Shown here piece by piece: positions 23,301 through 35,141 of a stretch of DNA of 64,000 nt (the first letter of the stretch is position 1; each line of letters begins with the position of its first letter). This DNA is from Zanthoxylum bungeanum (lineage: Eukaryota; Streptophyta; Magnoliopsida; Sapindales; Rutaceae), in assembly GCA_019454045.1 (NCBI GenBank), contig SKCR01023804.1, forward strand, positions 248,001-312,000, read 5' to 3'. The notes beneath the pieces are model-generated. The model was not told where the DNA came from. It did not search any database and saw nothing but the letters and a program-made list of their open reading frames with translations. The position numbers were made by a program, and so were the translations under genes.

Positions 23301-24567
23301 AACTAGACGGGAGATCTGGTATCCAATACCTATAGTTGTAGTATTGTGAAAATCGAAATTTTCTACACACAACTATACGCATCTCCTTTCTTTAGCTTTA
23401 CTATTTGCATTCAACTATTCACAATAATTGCAAATAACTGATTAGCAAATTGTGTCAGACACATTGCCTCTAAAGGTCATTAAAGCTAAGAAACGTCATT
23501 ACTAGATAAACAAATACCTAATGGGGCTTTCTTAATGCCAGTCAAGAATCTCGAGACACGAACTAATTCAAGTAAATTTTTACTGCATAAGAAACTATTC
23601 TCTCTAAAGTATTATATCCTAAAAGGGATATCTATCTAGATTATCTGTCATGACTTAGAAACTAAGTCACTAACCATCTTGATTTTTCAAGAAAATCGGA
23701 ACAACAATTCCCGATGGTTTAGACCAATCTAATAATATCCTAGTCTAATAGTATCTAGAACCTATTCTAGAATAACTACAATCAAGAGTCAAGTCAGATA
23801 ACATATCTAAATATGTGTGCAGAAAATAAAAGTTCAATTCTATATAAACTATAGAATAAGGAAACAAACAAGCAGCAATTTCCATAATAATACACACTGC
23901 CTAAGTTATGGAATTCTTAAACTTAGCTGTGTCTCCCATTATTTTACGTAATACCGTAATCCCCAACGGAAAAAGATATTTCAATAATTAAATCGAATTC
24001 CATAATGGGAAGTGGACCCTATGAATATCTTTCGACTCACAGCAGAGGCACGGTCTCGCCTACGTATATTCATCAGGTAGACAATTCATTTGTCAATCAC
24101 TCACTAATGACTCATGGGTTTCCGGTCCTGGTCGTTTCTCATTGTGACTACTAAGGCAGGCCCACAAGGAGACGTACCAAGGTTAAACTCGTCAATGATA
24201 AACTCAAGCTACTTGCGTAACCCTGACAGCTATGGCACGTTCAGGATTGCGCTTTCGCTTGAATTTATCTAATATCTTACATACATCCGGTATAAATAAA
24301 TCTCTATCGGCTACACCCTCACAGCATAGGCACGGTCTCAGATGTAGTCACAGAAAAATATTCATAAACCGTATTGACAAGACGGACCATGTAATATGCA
24401 TCAAATACATAAATTACATAAAACCTTATTATTTAGGGATTTTCCGCAAAAGATTCTTTTAATTTATTTAATCAAATTAAATAAATACATGCATGCAACA
24501 AGTAAAGAATAAATTAAACATTGAATTTAAAAGGCATAATCATATTAGGGTGGCCAGAATCAGACTC
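20382..24567 (-). other. LARD internal region, apparently non-coding
   Basis: About 4.2 kb of AT-rich sequence lies between polypurine tract and PBS. The longest frames are under 80 residues and resemble nothing I know. The last 40 bases before the LTR resemble the corresponding 3' end of Copia A (gataccrt, then agagyaagtgggag), which suggests descent from a coding element. Near the PBS the 21-base motif gagaccgtgcc-tmtgctgtga occurs twice, about 290 bp apart (24040 and 24325 regions, - strand). Confidence 0.7.
20386..20394 (-). other. LARD polypurine tract
   Basis: On the - strand the sequence reads caagtgggagaaat immediately before the LTR, matching the Copia A tract. Confidence 0.75.
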
Positions 24568-24579
24568 GCTCTGATACCA
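24568..24579 (-). other. LARD primer binding site (tRNA-iMet)
   Basis: On the - strand it reads TGGTATCAGAGC, the exact copia PBS complementary to the initiator tRNA-Met 3' end, three bases from the LTR end. Confidence 0.9.
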
Positions 24580-24582
24580 TTT

Positions 24583-27019
24583 TGATGGGGTTTTAAGGCA
24601 GAAATATCGGTAACGCAGTGGAAACGCTGAAAATCAAAATTTTCCAATTTCAAAATTTTTCTCGGATCAATAAAATAAACTTATTTATTTAATCATCCAA
24701 TGATCAAATTCTGAAAAATTACACAAGAGATCAAATTTCTTAGTAATTACCGAATTGCCCCAAAACTTTGTAAATTGATTATTTTAGCCCAAAAATTATC
24801 AAATATAATTTTCGATGATTCTAAATCATTTCTAAAATTTTTTCAACACATCTAATGCATCAAAATCAGATTTCACACAAATCCCCAATTTTTGAGTCAT
24901 TGCCGTGAGCACCCCAAATTTTCAAGTAATTACATTTTGGTCCATTTTGTTCAAAACTTGCCAAGATCAAATCTAATCAACCCAAAAATTTACATGCATC
25001 ATATTCATACCATAATACATCACATATATGAAGACCCCAAATTTGGAGGGGGTTATGAACCCTAATTTTTCAATTTCATCAAATTGTCTAATTTTACCAA
25101 ATCTTTAAAATCCAACACTTTAATCCATTCAATACTTCACCAAACAAGCCTAACCACTTTGAAATAACTCTAGAACAATTCTAGGTCACCAAGGAGTGGC
25201 TTACTAACTCTAAAATGACAACTTTGATTTTCAAAGAATCAAAAGTATGCCTTTGAAACCATTTCAAGGCTACTTACATACATGAATCTTTCATCCAAGT
25301 TCTCAAACAAATAAACACAAACCATAAGAAAATAGAGAACATCCAAGCAACACAAAATGATGCTAAGCATGTTAGAAACAATTTCCATGTTGAAGACTTA
25401 AAGAAAATACTTACAAAAATAAGTTTTTCCAAGACTTTTTTCTTTTGTCCTTCAAGCTTGCTCTCAACTCTTTTTGTGTTATTTTTATGTGTTTGAAACT
25501 TATGAAACCCTAAAAATTGAAACAAACAATATATACCCCTCATATTTGGCCTTGGCCGAAACTAGGCATAAGGGAAAATATCATGATATTTTTTTATTTG
25601 TTTCATTAAAGCTTTGTCAACTTGTTTACTTGAATCATTACAACTTTAATAACCTTTTAACAAGTCAACAAAAGTAACTCAAGCCATTAAATAAAATATC
25701 ATAACCTTAGATATTTATATTTTTAATTTATTTTATTATTTAACAATTAAATAATTATTCAAATACAAATATATTAAATATATGTATTATATAGACATTA
25801 AATATCAAATACATATATATTTATGATATTAGTCAAATATCTCAATTTGACAATTAATTAATGTGTATTTGATAAAATCTAACATTAAATGTAAATACAC
25901 AAAAATTAGGAAATGACTATTAGGTCTTATCGCATGTATTTTTCGTTTAACCTTTAAACGACTTATAAATAATCAATATTATTTATAAATGTTGCCTTAG
26001 TGCTCTACGAGTATATTTCATTAGTGAGACTCTATAGATTCAGGTATATCCGTCACAAAATCCAATTTTGTGTCCATAATTTACCCACCTGCAGATTATG
26101 ACGACCGCAGATAAACTAGCTGAATCATACAGGTCGAGGTCATTGCATACATATAATCCCCATGTCACTGGTATCCGGATAATACCAGAGATACATATGT
26201 TAACGTCAAATCTCTATAGGTATTATCTCGTCGACGTATCTATTAGCAATCTCTAAATAACATTCGGAACCTACTTCCGAAGTATACTGTGGCCACAGAT
26301 TTAACAGACTGCTAATCATATATGGACTACCTATACTCTGTACACAGAACTGACGGATCATATCTTGATACACACAGGATATCTTGAGGATCGGTCCACA
26401 CCCAACGAATAGGCGAAGGTATGATCTAAATAGATCGGTGATGTGACTGCCATCTAAGTATGGAGGATCTCTCATACATCCACAGTGGTATCTCAAGTCG
26501 AAGGACCACTATGCTACTCAACCCGAGAAGATTCTTATTGACATTGGTGTACCATCCATTAAGAATCTTCGGTGATTCTTTCAGTGTTTATCCACTTTAA
26601 ACACCTACAAGTCTATACGAGTCTCCCCAGACTCATGGTTCATTGGGATAAACCATCGGACCAAGTCTCGATATACGACATGTACTGGTCTCAACGGATT
26701 TGACTAACTGACCCGTGTTAGTGAATCTTGACCAGGAACAGTATTTGATAATATACATTTAGCAGTGACACTTCCCAATTTCAATTACAAACTAGCTTTG
26801 TAAATGTGTACTACATTATATATTATCAGGCCTTTGTCTAATATATACATATCACTAAACCATATTTAGTTTCAATATAATCGTAATCAGACCGAATACT
26901 TATATCAAAACAAGAGGTGCAGCCATAAATAAGTAATATTATGGAAAATGGGATTGTTCGTATTAATGAATCAGACATAAATACGGAGCGGATTGGCGCT
27001 CTGAGCACCAACCCCAACA
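24583..27019 (-). repeat. LARD 5' LTR
   Basis: About 2.44 kb, co-linear with 17941-20381. The terminal base pattern reads TGATGGGG on the + strand, one change from TGTTGGGG in the partner. Visible substitutions and small indels separate the two LTRs. Confidence 0.9.
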
Positions 27020-28130
27020 CTATCTTTGGAAGAGGGTATCTATCTTTCGGGCAGGACTTGTTATGGTTGGTGAAGTTAATACTGACTCTCCACTTTTCAT
27101 TCTTTTTTTCCACCACAACCACATTAGGTATCTATTCAGGGAATCGTCAAGGTTATGTGGCTCCTACTGTTAAGAGTGAGTTCACATTTTTGCTGATGAT
27201 CTTATTCCTCTCATTGGGAATTCACATTAGTTTCTGCTTGACTAGCGAAATTTTTTAATCAATATTAAGGTAATAAGCTGCCTCGGCTGGATCCAACGCT
27301 GTCATGTCTTTATTCCTCCTGAGCATCTTCACTTTCTCATTCTTCTCGTCGGCTGATAATAAGGCTTTTACCAGCACATTTTTCTCTAGCTTTACTTCAT
27401 TTAAAATCGCATTCTTCAGACTCTCAATAATAGTGTCTTGTCTAGCTCATCCTCCAGCTGCTTCAGGGTAGGCTGGTATGTAGTCCTATAATTACTATTT
27501 TTCAGCCTCTGCTACCCTTATGGCTCCGCCGAACCTTTGTATCTCTCCATATGGCATCATGTACACCCTCTCGGAGCTCACATTGTAGCATCGGCTAGCC
27601 TATGAGGGGTCGCCTTTTAGAAACTGTCACCTCATTACTGGGTGTAGGGTTGACACTACACCCTATGCTGCATGGATATACTTCCAACCCATTATCACAT
27701 TAACATGGGATGCACTACTGATTATCAAGAACTGGACCGGTGCTACCCTTTTCACGGTGTATACCAGCAATGTTATTATTCCCAGTGGCCTTTCTTTTTC
27801 ATTATTAAATAAGAACAAAGGTTTCTAATTGGGGGAGATAAGAATCTGGTATATCCCCATTTGTTGGAATGCATCCCAAAAGATGATGTCCAAACTTCTC
27901 CCTTCATCTACCAGGACAAGAGACATCATTGCATCTGATATGCACAGTCTGATTTTTAGAGGGTCTGAATGCGTTGGTTTCAGCATGTCCATGTCTCTGT
28001 CTGTAAATGATTGGTGTTAAGTATGTGGATGGCCCTACTCCTGTCTTGATGCAATTTACTTGAAATCCCAATACCCTAATATGTTCTTTCCTCGTTGTGA
28101 TCTGGCACTTCATCCTGCACGGTTTCTCTT
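27020..28130 (-). pseudogene. Tat gypsy protease and start of reverse transcriptase
   Basis: On the - strand the RT start reads V-V-V-E-K-K-N-E-K-W-R, N-F-T-N-H-N-K-S-C-P-K-D-R-Y-P-L-P-K-I, the Tat/gypsy entry motif. Upstream (about 27600-27960) the protease reads L-V-L-V-D-E-G-R-S-L-D-I-I-F-W-D-A-F-Q-Q-M-G-I, then an I-M-G-W-K-Y-I-H-A-A stretch. Stops interrupt both parts. The LARD insertion splits RT right after P-L-P-K-I. Confidence 0.8.
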
Positions 28131-29725
28131 GCCCCTCATCAGACCTGTCTATCCTTATACAGGAGACGTGGCCTAGCCCTCATTTATCTCCCGAGGCGCT
28201 GCTTGGTACTGCCTCAGATCTTCGCTTGATGTTTCTCTAGTCTTGGTGTTGCTAGTAGTTGACTTCCCAAGGCAAAACCCTGACTTCCAACTGGCTCTTT
28301 CCTTTCAGATATTCTAGTAGTTTACCCTTTTTCATGATGGCTTTCAGCTATCGGTATAGGTTCTTGCATCTAGTTGTGGTGTGTCCCACATGCCTATAAA
28401 AATAAAAATACAGAAATTTGTCTCGGTATTCTACTGACACTCTTATCGGCTGGGGCTCCCTCAGTAAACCCTGATTTTCACTTTATGGAAGATTTGCTCA
28501 TGTGGTAGAGTGAACTTATACATTATCCCATCATCTTCCCACCTTGGCCATTTGGGCTCTAATTTGTACCTTTCTTTTTCCTCGGAGCCTCATAAGGTTC
28601 TGAATTCCTTCATACTTCCTTATGATATCCTTTTCTCGAGTTCTGACCTTGTTCGTTGTTGTTCCGATTACTATGACCTTAATCTTCCAATGTGATCGTC
28701 GTGGCATGAGACATCCTGGTTCTATTTTCCATCACTTTTAGTAGGCCCTATACTACGGTCAATACCTCTAATATGTCTTAAGGAGGTACCTTTAAGAACT
28801 CCTCATGAATGTAGGACCCATAAATCAGCCTTCTTATGAAGAAGTTTGCTGCTAACTTCAAATCTAGGTTGTTGATGGTGCTCATCTTGTGAACCAACCT
28901 TTGTAGGTAGTGTCTGTGAGGCTCATCATATCTCTACTCCAACTATAGGTCGGCCATAGTAACTTTAGTGGGACGGTTGCCATGATATTGTTTAATGAAT
29001 CTCTACCTTAGATCTTCAAAATTCCATATGGATCTCTCTGGCAGTTGCAGAAACCAGTAGATGAGGTTTCCAGCAAGAGTTGTGACGAAAAACTTGCACA
29101 TCAAAACTTAACCAGATGAGTAACTAGGTCTGACTTCCCAATATATTTTTCGAAGCTAGGTGGGGCGAAGTCTTGGGGTTTCAAATCTTCCTCGATCCAC
29201 TCCTGAAATGGTGAGGATGACATCCCAATAATTGATAGGTCCGCCAAATCTGTCAGGGTTTGCATCTGAACCCCTTTGATCCTTTTTGCTATCGCCACAA
29301 CCATCTTTTCGTCAACACACTCTTCCTTCTCGTAGATATCTTTTCTGTTACAACTCAAGTCCAAGCATTTTCCTTTCTCTTTATGTTCCACCTCTCTCCA
29401 CCTCCGACCATGATTCATAGAACCATCTACATCGGAACCCGCATCATCAATCCTGATAAGGCTATTTCCCTTTCATCGTGGTTCTCCTCTAGCCGCCCCT
29501 CCTCGTGGAGGTCCTCGACGATGGCTCAATCCTTCCCTTTCCTCTTGTCCTTACTGGGGCCAACACTATGAATATGGTATTTGAGCGTTTGGTTATCTTG
29601 TTGTATAACTTGCAACTGTTCTTGGAACTGCTTTCTCATGGCCTGCATCTGGTCCTCCATCTGCTTCATCTTCTCATTCCTGATTACCGAGATGTCTGTC
29701 GTAGGTATCAAGTGGTTGGACACTT
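28131..29725 (-). pseudogene. Tat gypsy gag
   Basis: On the - strand the frame 29526-29723 encodes a Gln/Met-rich probable coiled coil (M-E-D-Q-M-Q-A-M-R-K-Q-F). Frame 29101-29418 has the retrotransposon gag signature F-A-P-P-S-F-E-K-Y-I-G-K-S-D-L-V-T-H-L. A degenerate nucleic-acid-binding motif (F-Y-R-H-V-G-H-T-T-x-x-C-K-N-L) lies near 28330-28410. Many stops and frame changes separate these parts. Confidence 0.75.
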
Positions 29726-29860
29726 TATCCTCCTGGTGAGAATGGATGCAGAGATTTTAGACTCCTTATTTCTTAGTACCATTCTTTCTTAATTGATTGA
29801 GCGAATGTTTGGGTTTGGTAATTTGTAGAAAACCGTAAACATAGCTTTTCATCTCAAAAG

Positions 29861-29878
29861 TTTCTCACAGACGGCGCT
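29861..29878 (-). other. Tat gypsy primer binding site (tRNA-Arg-like)
   Basis: On the - strand agcgccgtctgtgagaaa closely resembles TGGCGCCGTCTGTGGGAA, a PBS known from Tat-lineage elements. It lies about seven bases from the LTR end. Confidence 0.7.
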
Positions 29879-29885
29879 AATTTTT

Positions 29886-32800
29886 TGTGCAGTAAACTCT
29901 ACAAATAATAGAATCGAAAGTAAAGTATAAAAATTGGTAAAAAATATTCTCTTATTACTTGATTATCCAGAGGTCGATCCCTTACTCTAGGGATTCTCGT
30001 CCTATTTATACTACTTTTATTAGGGGTTTTAGGGGCAGAATCCGGTAACGCAGCGGAAGCGGTGGAAAATCGTATTTTCCGATTTCAAAACTTTTTCTCG
30101 GATTAATTAAATAAACATATTTATTTAATTATCCAATAATCAAATTATGAAATAAAATTCAAATAAATCATATTTAAGTGAATTTACCGAATTGCCCTTA
30201 CATTGGTATTTTGTCCATTTTTAGTCCGAAATTGATCTAATCAATTTTGAATGATTCTAAATCATTTCTAAGATGAACTTAACATGTTCAAAACATCAAA
30301 ACACCAAAAGCACCAAATCCCCCCAATTTGACTCACTTGGCCGAATGCTCCCAATGATGGGAATTTGTGCATTTTGTCATTTCATGCATCAAAACACATC
30401 AAGAAGTAATCCAATGAACATGAAACTTTATATGCATCATATACACACCCAAATTCACAACATATATGAAAAGCCCCAAATTTGGAATTGGTCAAGAACC
30501 TTAATTTTTCAATTTCTTCCAAATTGGACAAATTAGACCAAATGGTTAAATCCAATACTTCAATCATGTTTCTTCCATCCAATCAAAGTCTCAACACAAT
30601 GAAACAACTCAAGATCAAATCTAGGTCATCTAAGAGTGGGTCAACAACTCTAGATTAGCAACAAGGTTTCCAAAACCTTAAAAGAAAGCTTATAACTATA
30701 ATAGTCACAATCTTCCTTCATCACACATGATCAACACTTTCACCAAAACTTCCATCATCAAAAACAAAAAGAATAAAGAAAGAAATAACCTAATGACATC
30801 ATATGTTAAAGCCCAGATCCTAAGGAATATTTTCCTTTCTAATAGCAAGTTGGAAAAACTTACTAAAATCCAAGCTTTCTTTGGTTTCCATTAATGGAGT
30901 TTTCTTTTAAAGTGTATTAGGTTAGATTACAAATGAAATGAAAAACAATATATACTTGTAATATTTTACCCTTGGCCGAAATTGTCCAAGCATTTACAAG
31001 AAAAATCAATTTCAATTTCATTTGCAATTTCATTTAATCAACTTGCATAAATATCTTAATAACACTTTATTAGATATTTAATTAAGTCAACAAAGGCAAC
31101 CAAAAAATATAACTCTTATATTTCTTAAGGCATTGGCCGAATTAATAGAAAATAAAGGAAAAAAATATTTTTATTTTCAAACAATTTTGAACAAATATCT
31201 TAAGAAGTCAAAATCAATTTGACAACATTTTCCTTTAATGTATAAGTCAACAATTGCAACTTATAATCATTTCCTAACTTTATCATTTGGTGATATATTT
31301 ATATTTTAATTATATTAATCATTTAACAATTAAATAATTAAATAATTAATTAAATACAAATATATCAATATATGTATTATATTTACCTTAAATATCTCAA
31401 ATACATATATTAATGATATATGTCAAATACCTTTATTTGACTATTTATTAATGTGTATTAATAATATCATATATTAAATACAAATACACATTAATTAGGA
31501 AATGACGGTTCGGCCCGTTCGCATGTATTTTCGTTTAACGATTAAACGATTTATAAATAATCATCATTATTCATAAATGTTGCTCTAGTGCTCTACGAGT
31601 ATGTTTCATTATTGAGACTCTCTAGATTCAGGTATATCCGTCACGAAATCCAATTTCATGTGCATAATCTATCCACCCGTAGATTATGATGATCACGGAT
31701 AAAATAGCTGAATCATACAGGTCGAGGTCATTGCATACGTATAATCCCTCCGTCACAGGTATCCAGATAATCCCAGAGATATAGATGTGAACGTCAAATC
31801 TCTATGGGTATTATCTCGTCGACGTATCTATTATCAATCTCTAAATAACACTCGGAACTTACTTCCGATGTATACTGTGGCCACAGATTTAACAGACTGC
31901 TAAATATATATGGACTACCTATACTCTGTACACAGAACTGACGGATCCTATCTTGACACACAGAGGATATCCTGAGGATCGATCCACACCCAACGAACAG
32001 GCGGAGGTCTGATCTAAATAGATCAGTGACGTGACTGCCATCTAAGTGTGGAGGATGTCTCATACATCCACAGTGGTGTCTCAAGTCAAAGGACCACTAT
32101 GCTACTCAACCCGAGAAGATTCTTATTGACGTTGGTGTACCATCCATTAAGAATCTTCGGTGAGCCGTTCAGTGTTTATCCACTATAAACACCTACACGT
32201 CTATACGAGTATGTATAGACTCATGGTTCATTGGGATAAACCATCGGACCAAGTCTCGATATACGACATGTACTGGTCTCAACGGATTTGACTAACCGAC
32301 CCGTGTTAGCAAATCTTGACCAGGAACTATGTTTGATAATATTCATATAGTAGTGACACTTCCCAATGTCAATTACAAACTAACTTTGTAACTGTGTATT
32401 GCATTACATATTATCGGGCCTTTGTCTAATATATACATATCACTAAACCACATTAGTTTCAATCTAATCGTAATCAGATCGAATACGTATATAAGAACAA
32501 GAGGTGCAACCATAAATAAGTAATATTATGGAATAAAGGGATGTTCGTATTCATGAATCAGACATAAATACTGTCCGAATTGGCGCTCTGAGCACCAACC
32601 CCAACACTTTATTACAAGGAAAATAAACTGATAGGGGTTACATTCCATTCATATTTCCCACTAACTGGCTTACTCCCTAGAATCTCAGAACTTCCATTTT
32701 CTGGATGATTGTCCATATTAAAGAAACGGAAAGTAATTTATCGGTTGTCTAATTCCTTGTTTAGAAGATTTATGTCATACAAAAGCTGATATCTCGAACC

Positions 32801-33060
32801 TAATTCTTGTGTTACCTATATTTGCCTTCGTAGAAATCAAGCCTGGTATAGACTTTCCACTAGTGAGTCATAAATTCAAATCCCGATGGAGGTCCTTCTA
32901 TTGGACTCTGATGAAAGGTCCTACTTAACACCCTGGTGGTAGGTTTTTCTGCCAAACTCTTATGACAGGTTATGTGATAGACTTTGATGATCGATCTTAA
33001 AGGCTGGTTCTGACAGAAGATCCTGGAGACTTCTTCATCTGGTCACGTATCATTTCACCA
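29886..33060 (-). repeat. Tat gypsy 5' LTR, split by a solo LTR
   Basis: The parts 29886-30017 and 32606 to about 33060 together match the remnant at 7236-7618 and extend beyond it. The distal end, before the Athila insertion, could not be fixed. Confidence 0.7.
30018..32605 (-). mobile_element. Solo LTR of the LARD family
   Basis: About 2.59 kb, co-linear with the LARD LTRs (TATTAGGGGTTTTAGGGGC at one end, gcaccaaccccaac at the other), with no internal region. The flanks read acttt (30013-30017) and acttt (32606-32610). The last base of the LTR overlaps the duplication, so the boundary is uncertain by one base. The empty site is seen at 7361-7385. It is more diverged from the LARD LTRs than they are from each other. 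Confidence 0.85.
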
Positions 33061-33235
33061 GATGTTTGGTTTTTTCCCAACTAGATCGAAATATAAGTTG
33101 TATTGTTGTCAATTTTGAATTCTAATATTATGCATTCTCTTAAACCCAAGCTGATCATTAAATGATTATAGGATGATATGAATAGGAGAGGTTTAAGGAT
33201 ATTTTGTGCCTTAGATGAGACTTTTAATGAGGTGT

Positions 33236-34455
33236 TGATAAGTGCAATTTATACCCACTTATTCCTGTATTCTTAGCTTACTATTTTGTTAGATTCTGTG
33301 TCATTTAATGTATTTTGCAGTTTGTTTTATGTTTTATTGATAGGAAGCATTGGAACATGGATCTTGGAGCAATGTACGTGTTTTGGGAACTTACGGACTC
33401 AACAGAAGCATGCGGGAAAGCTAGATACGCACAGAAATCATTCCCTGAAAAATTATACTGGCGTTGTGACGCCCAACATGATAGCAACATACAACTTTCC
33501 TGAGACTATGGCGTTGTGACGCCAATTCAGACGTCGCGATGCTGTAGCAGAATTCCAGAATCTTCAGAAATCATTATTCGACAAGCACTATGACTCCAAG
33601 ACTTACCTATAAATAGAGAAGCTTGTCCAAAGCCTTGGGGGGGGGAGAAAATTAAACAAGAAAATAGTTCAAATCATAAATTTTAGAGAGATCCAATGAG
33701 GAAGATTGAAGAGCGACAAGAGGAGACGAATGCGGTGACGTCCGAAAATGAAAGGGATTCGATTCGGGTTTTATCTTATAGTTTCTTTCTTTAGACTTTA
33801 ATGATGTCTATTATGTTCTTGACCATATTTTCAATGTTTTTATCTTTGTTTGTGAACTAACTCTATTATTCTAGAGGATAATGTAACCTATGATTGAACC
33901 TATATGTTGTTTGCTAATTCGTTTTTATGAAGTTTTAATTCAAGTTTATTTATATTGTCTTGTGTTTAATACTTCTAGTTTGTTGGCCACAAATTAAGAT
34001 GATGCATGTTTAGAATTATCACTCGGGAGATAGGAATTTGAATATGATCTAGATAATATAACCTAGGAGTGTTATAGAGTTTGAGAGAACCTATAATCTC
34101 TTTGAAGTTGTTAACAAAGAATCACAGAGCGTAATGCATTATTAATTACTAGATTTTTATAAAGATATCGAAGTCTATAATTGATAATATATTCACACAT
34201 CACTCGGGAGAAAGAGTTAGAATAATTTAGTATTCTTGATTTATAAACTAAGATATTGAATAAACTAATAATAATTGTTCCTTTAGTTTTTAGTTTTAAA
34301 TTTAGATTATTTTAAATTACTTTCTAAGTAAAGTTAGGTTTATCAATTATAATACTTAGTCAGAATTTGATTACAATCATGTGGGTTCGACATTATTTAC
34401 TTATCGTTTATTGAAACTTGACATCATATACTTATGGTACAATACTCTCGCAATA
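33236..34455 (+). repeat. Athila derivative 5' LTR
   Basis: It runs TGATAAGTGCAATTTATACCC ... CTCGCAATA, about 1.22 kb. It carries repeated gacgc motifs (gttgtgacgcc twice and gacgtcgcgatgc) at 33465-33545 and a G run at 33639-33650. Confidence 0.85.
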
Positions 34456-34461
34456 AGTTTT

Positions 34462-34479
34462 TGGTGCCTTTGCCGGTGA
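34462..34479 (+). other. Athila primer binding site
   Basis: TGGTGCCTTTGCCGGTGA differs by a few bases from TGGCGCCGTTGCCGGGGA, the Athila-lineage PBS, and lies six bases past the LTR end. Confidence 0.75.
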
Positions 34480-34570
34480 TTGTTAATCTAATTCACATTA
34501 ATGCTATTACCGGGTAACCTTAACTTTAATTTAGATTTTTCTTTTATTTTTATTTATTTCCTTTTCTGAA

Positions 34571-35035
34571 ATGAGAATTGAAAAAGAAGTGTTGGCAGCT
34601 AAAAATATAGAGAACAACCCGCGCCAGGTGGGAATTCGGGATCACTTTAAACTGATGGTTGATGATAACTACTATGGGATTGTGCACCCACCAATCAATG
34701 CCAATAACTTTGAGCTAAAACCTTTATTGATCAACATGGTGCAAAACAACTAGTTTGGGGGTTTAGCTGTAGAGGATCCCAATGTGCATTTAAAGATGTT
34801 CTTGGAGATGGCGGATACCATAAAGATGAATGGCGTGACTAAATAGACTATCAGGTTACACTTGTTTTCATTCTCTTTAAGGGACAAAGCAAGGGGTTGG
34901 TTGCAATCTATACCGATGGGAAGCACCATGACATGGGTAGATATGGCCACTAAATTTCACGAGACTATAACTCGTCCATTAGGGTCGCCTAGGGGTTCAA
35001 AGGCTTGTTGCATACGCTAAATGCAATCGTGATCC
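34571..35035 (+). pseudogene. Athila gag fragment
   Basis: The frame reads F-E-L-K-P-L-L-I-N-M-V-Q-N-N, stop, F-G-G-L-A-V-E-D-P-N-V-H-L-K-M-F-L-E, then R-L-H-L-F-S-F-S-L-R-D-K-A-R-G-W-L. These are characteristic of plant Athila/gypsy gag, whose product forms the virus-like particle. Stops at 34751-34753 and near 34845, and loss of the C-terminus after about 34990, make it a relic. Confidence 0.85.
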
Positions 35036-35141
35036 CTATGAAAATGGCCTAGTTAATTTATTTACTTTTATTTTTTATTTTTATTTAGTTTTTATTTAGT
35101 ATTTTGTTCGGGACTAACAAAATCTTAAGTTTATGGGTGTT

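Larger units (their letters stand above)
17941..27019 (-). mobile_element. Complete LARD-like non-autonomous copia element
   Basis: This is a full-length element on the - strand: 5' LTR 24583-27019, PBS 24568-24579, internal region about 4.2 kb, polypurine tract, and 3' LTR 17941-20381. It is flanked by the perfect 5-bp TSD ctatc at 17936-17940 and 27020-27024. The internal region has no recognisable gag, protease, integrase, RT or RNase H on either strand. Mobility must therefore have depended on proteins from another element. The PBS, polypurine tract and LTR ends place it with Ty1/copia and close to Copia A. Total length is about 9.1 kb. Confidence 0.9.
7236..33060 (-). mobile_element. Tat-type Ty3/gypsy retrotransposon, nested and deleted
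   Basis: Reading on the - strand from the right there is a 5' LTR (interrupted by a solo LTR), a tRNA-Arg-like PBS, gag, protease and the start of RT (27020-27122). RT resumes for a few codons at 17922-17940 after the LARD insertion. The rest of pol is missing, and part of the 3' LTR lies at 7236-7618. The 3' LTR piece is recognised because it matches the 5' LTR from agtaaactctacaaa onward. The right end of the 5' LTR was not located, so the end coordinate is approximate. Everything between the RT piece and the 3' LTR piece is occupied by Copia B, which implies a deletion of several kilobases. Confidence 0.75.

Noticed and set aside
20382..24567. Possible hidden pol in the LARD interior
   Set aside because: I looked for catalytic motifs of RT (YVDD), integrase (SDRGGEY), RNase H and the gag zinc knuckle on both strands and found none. 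Only the last 40 bp resemble a coding element's 3' end.
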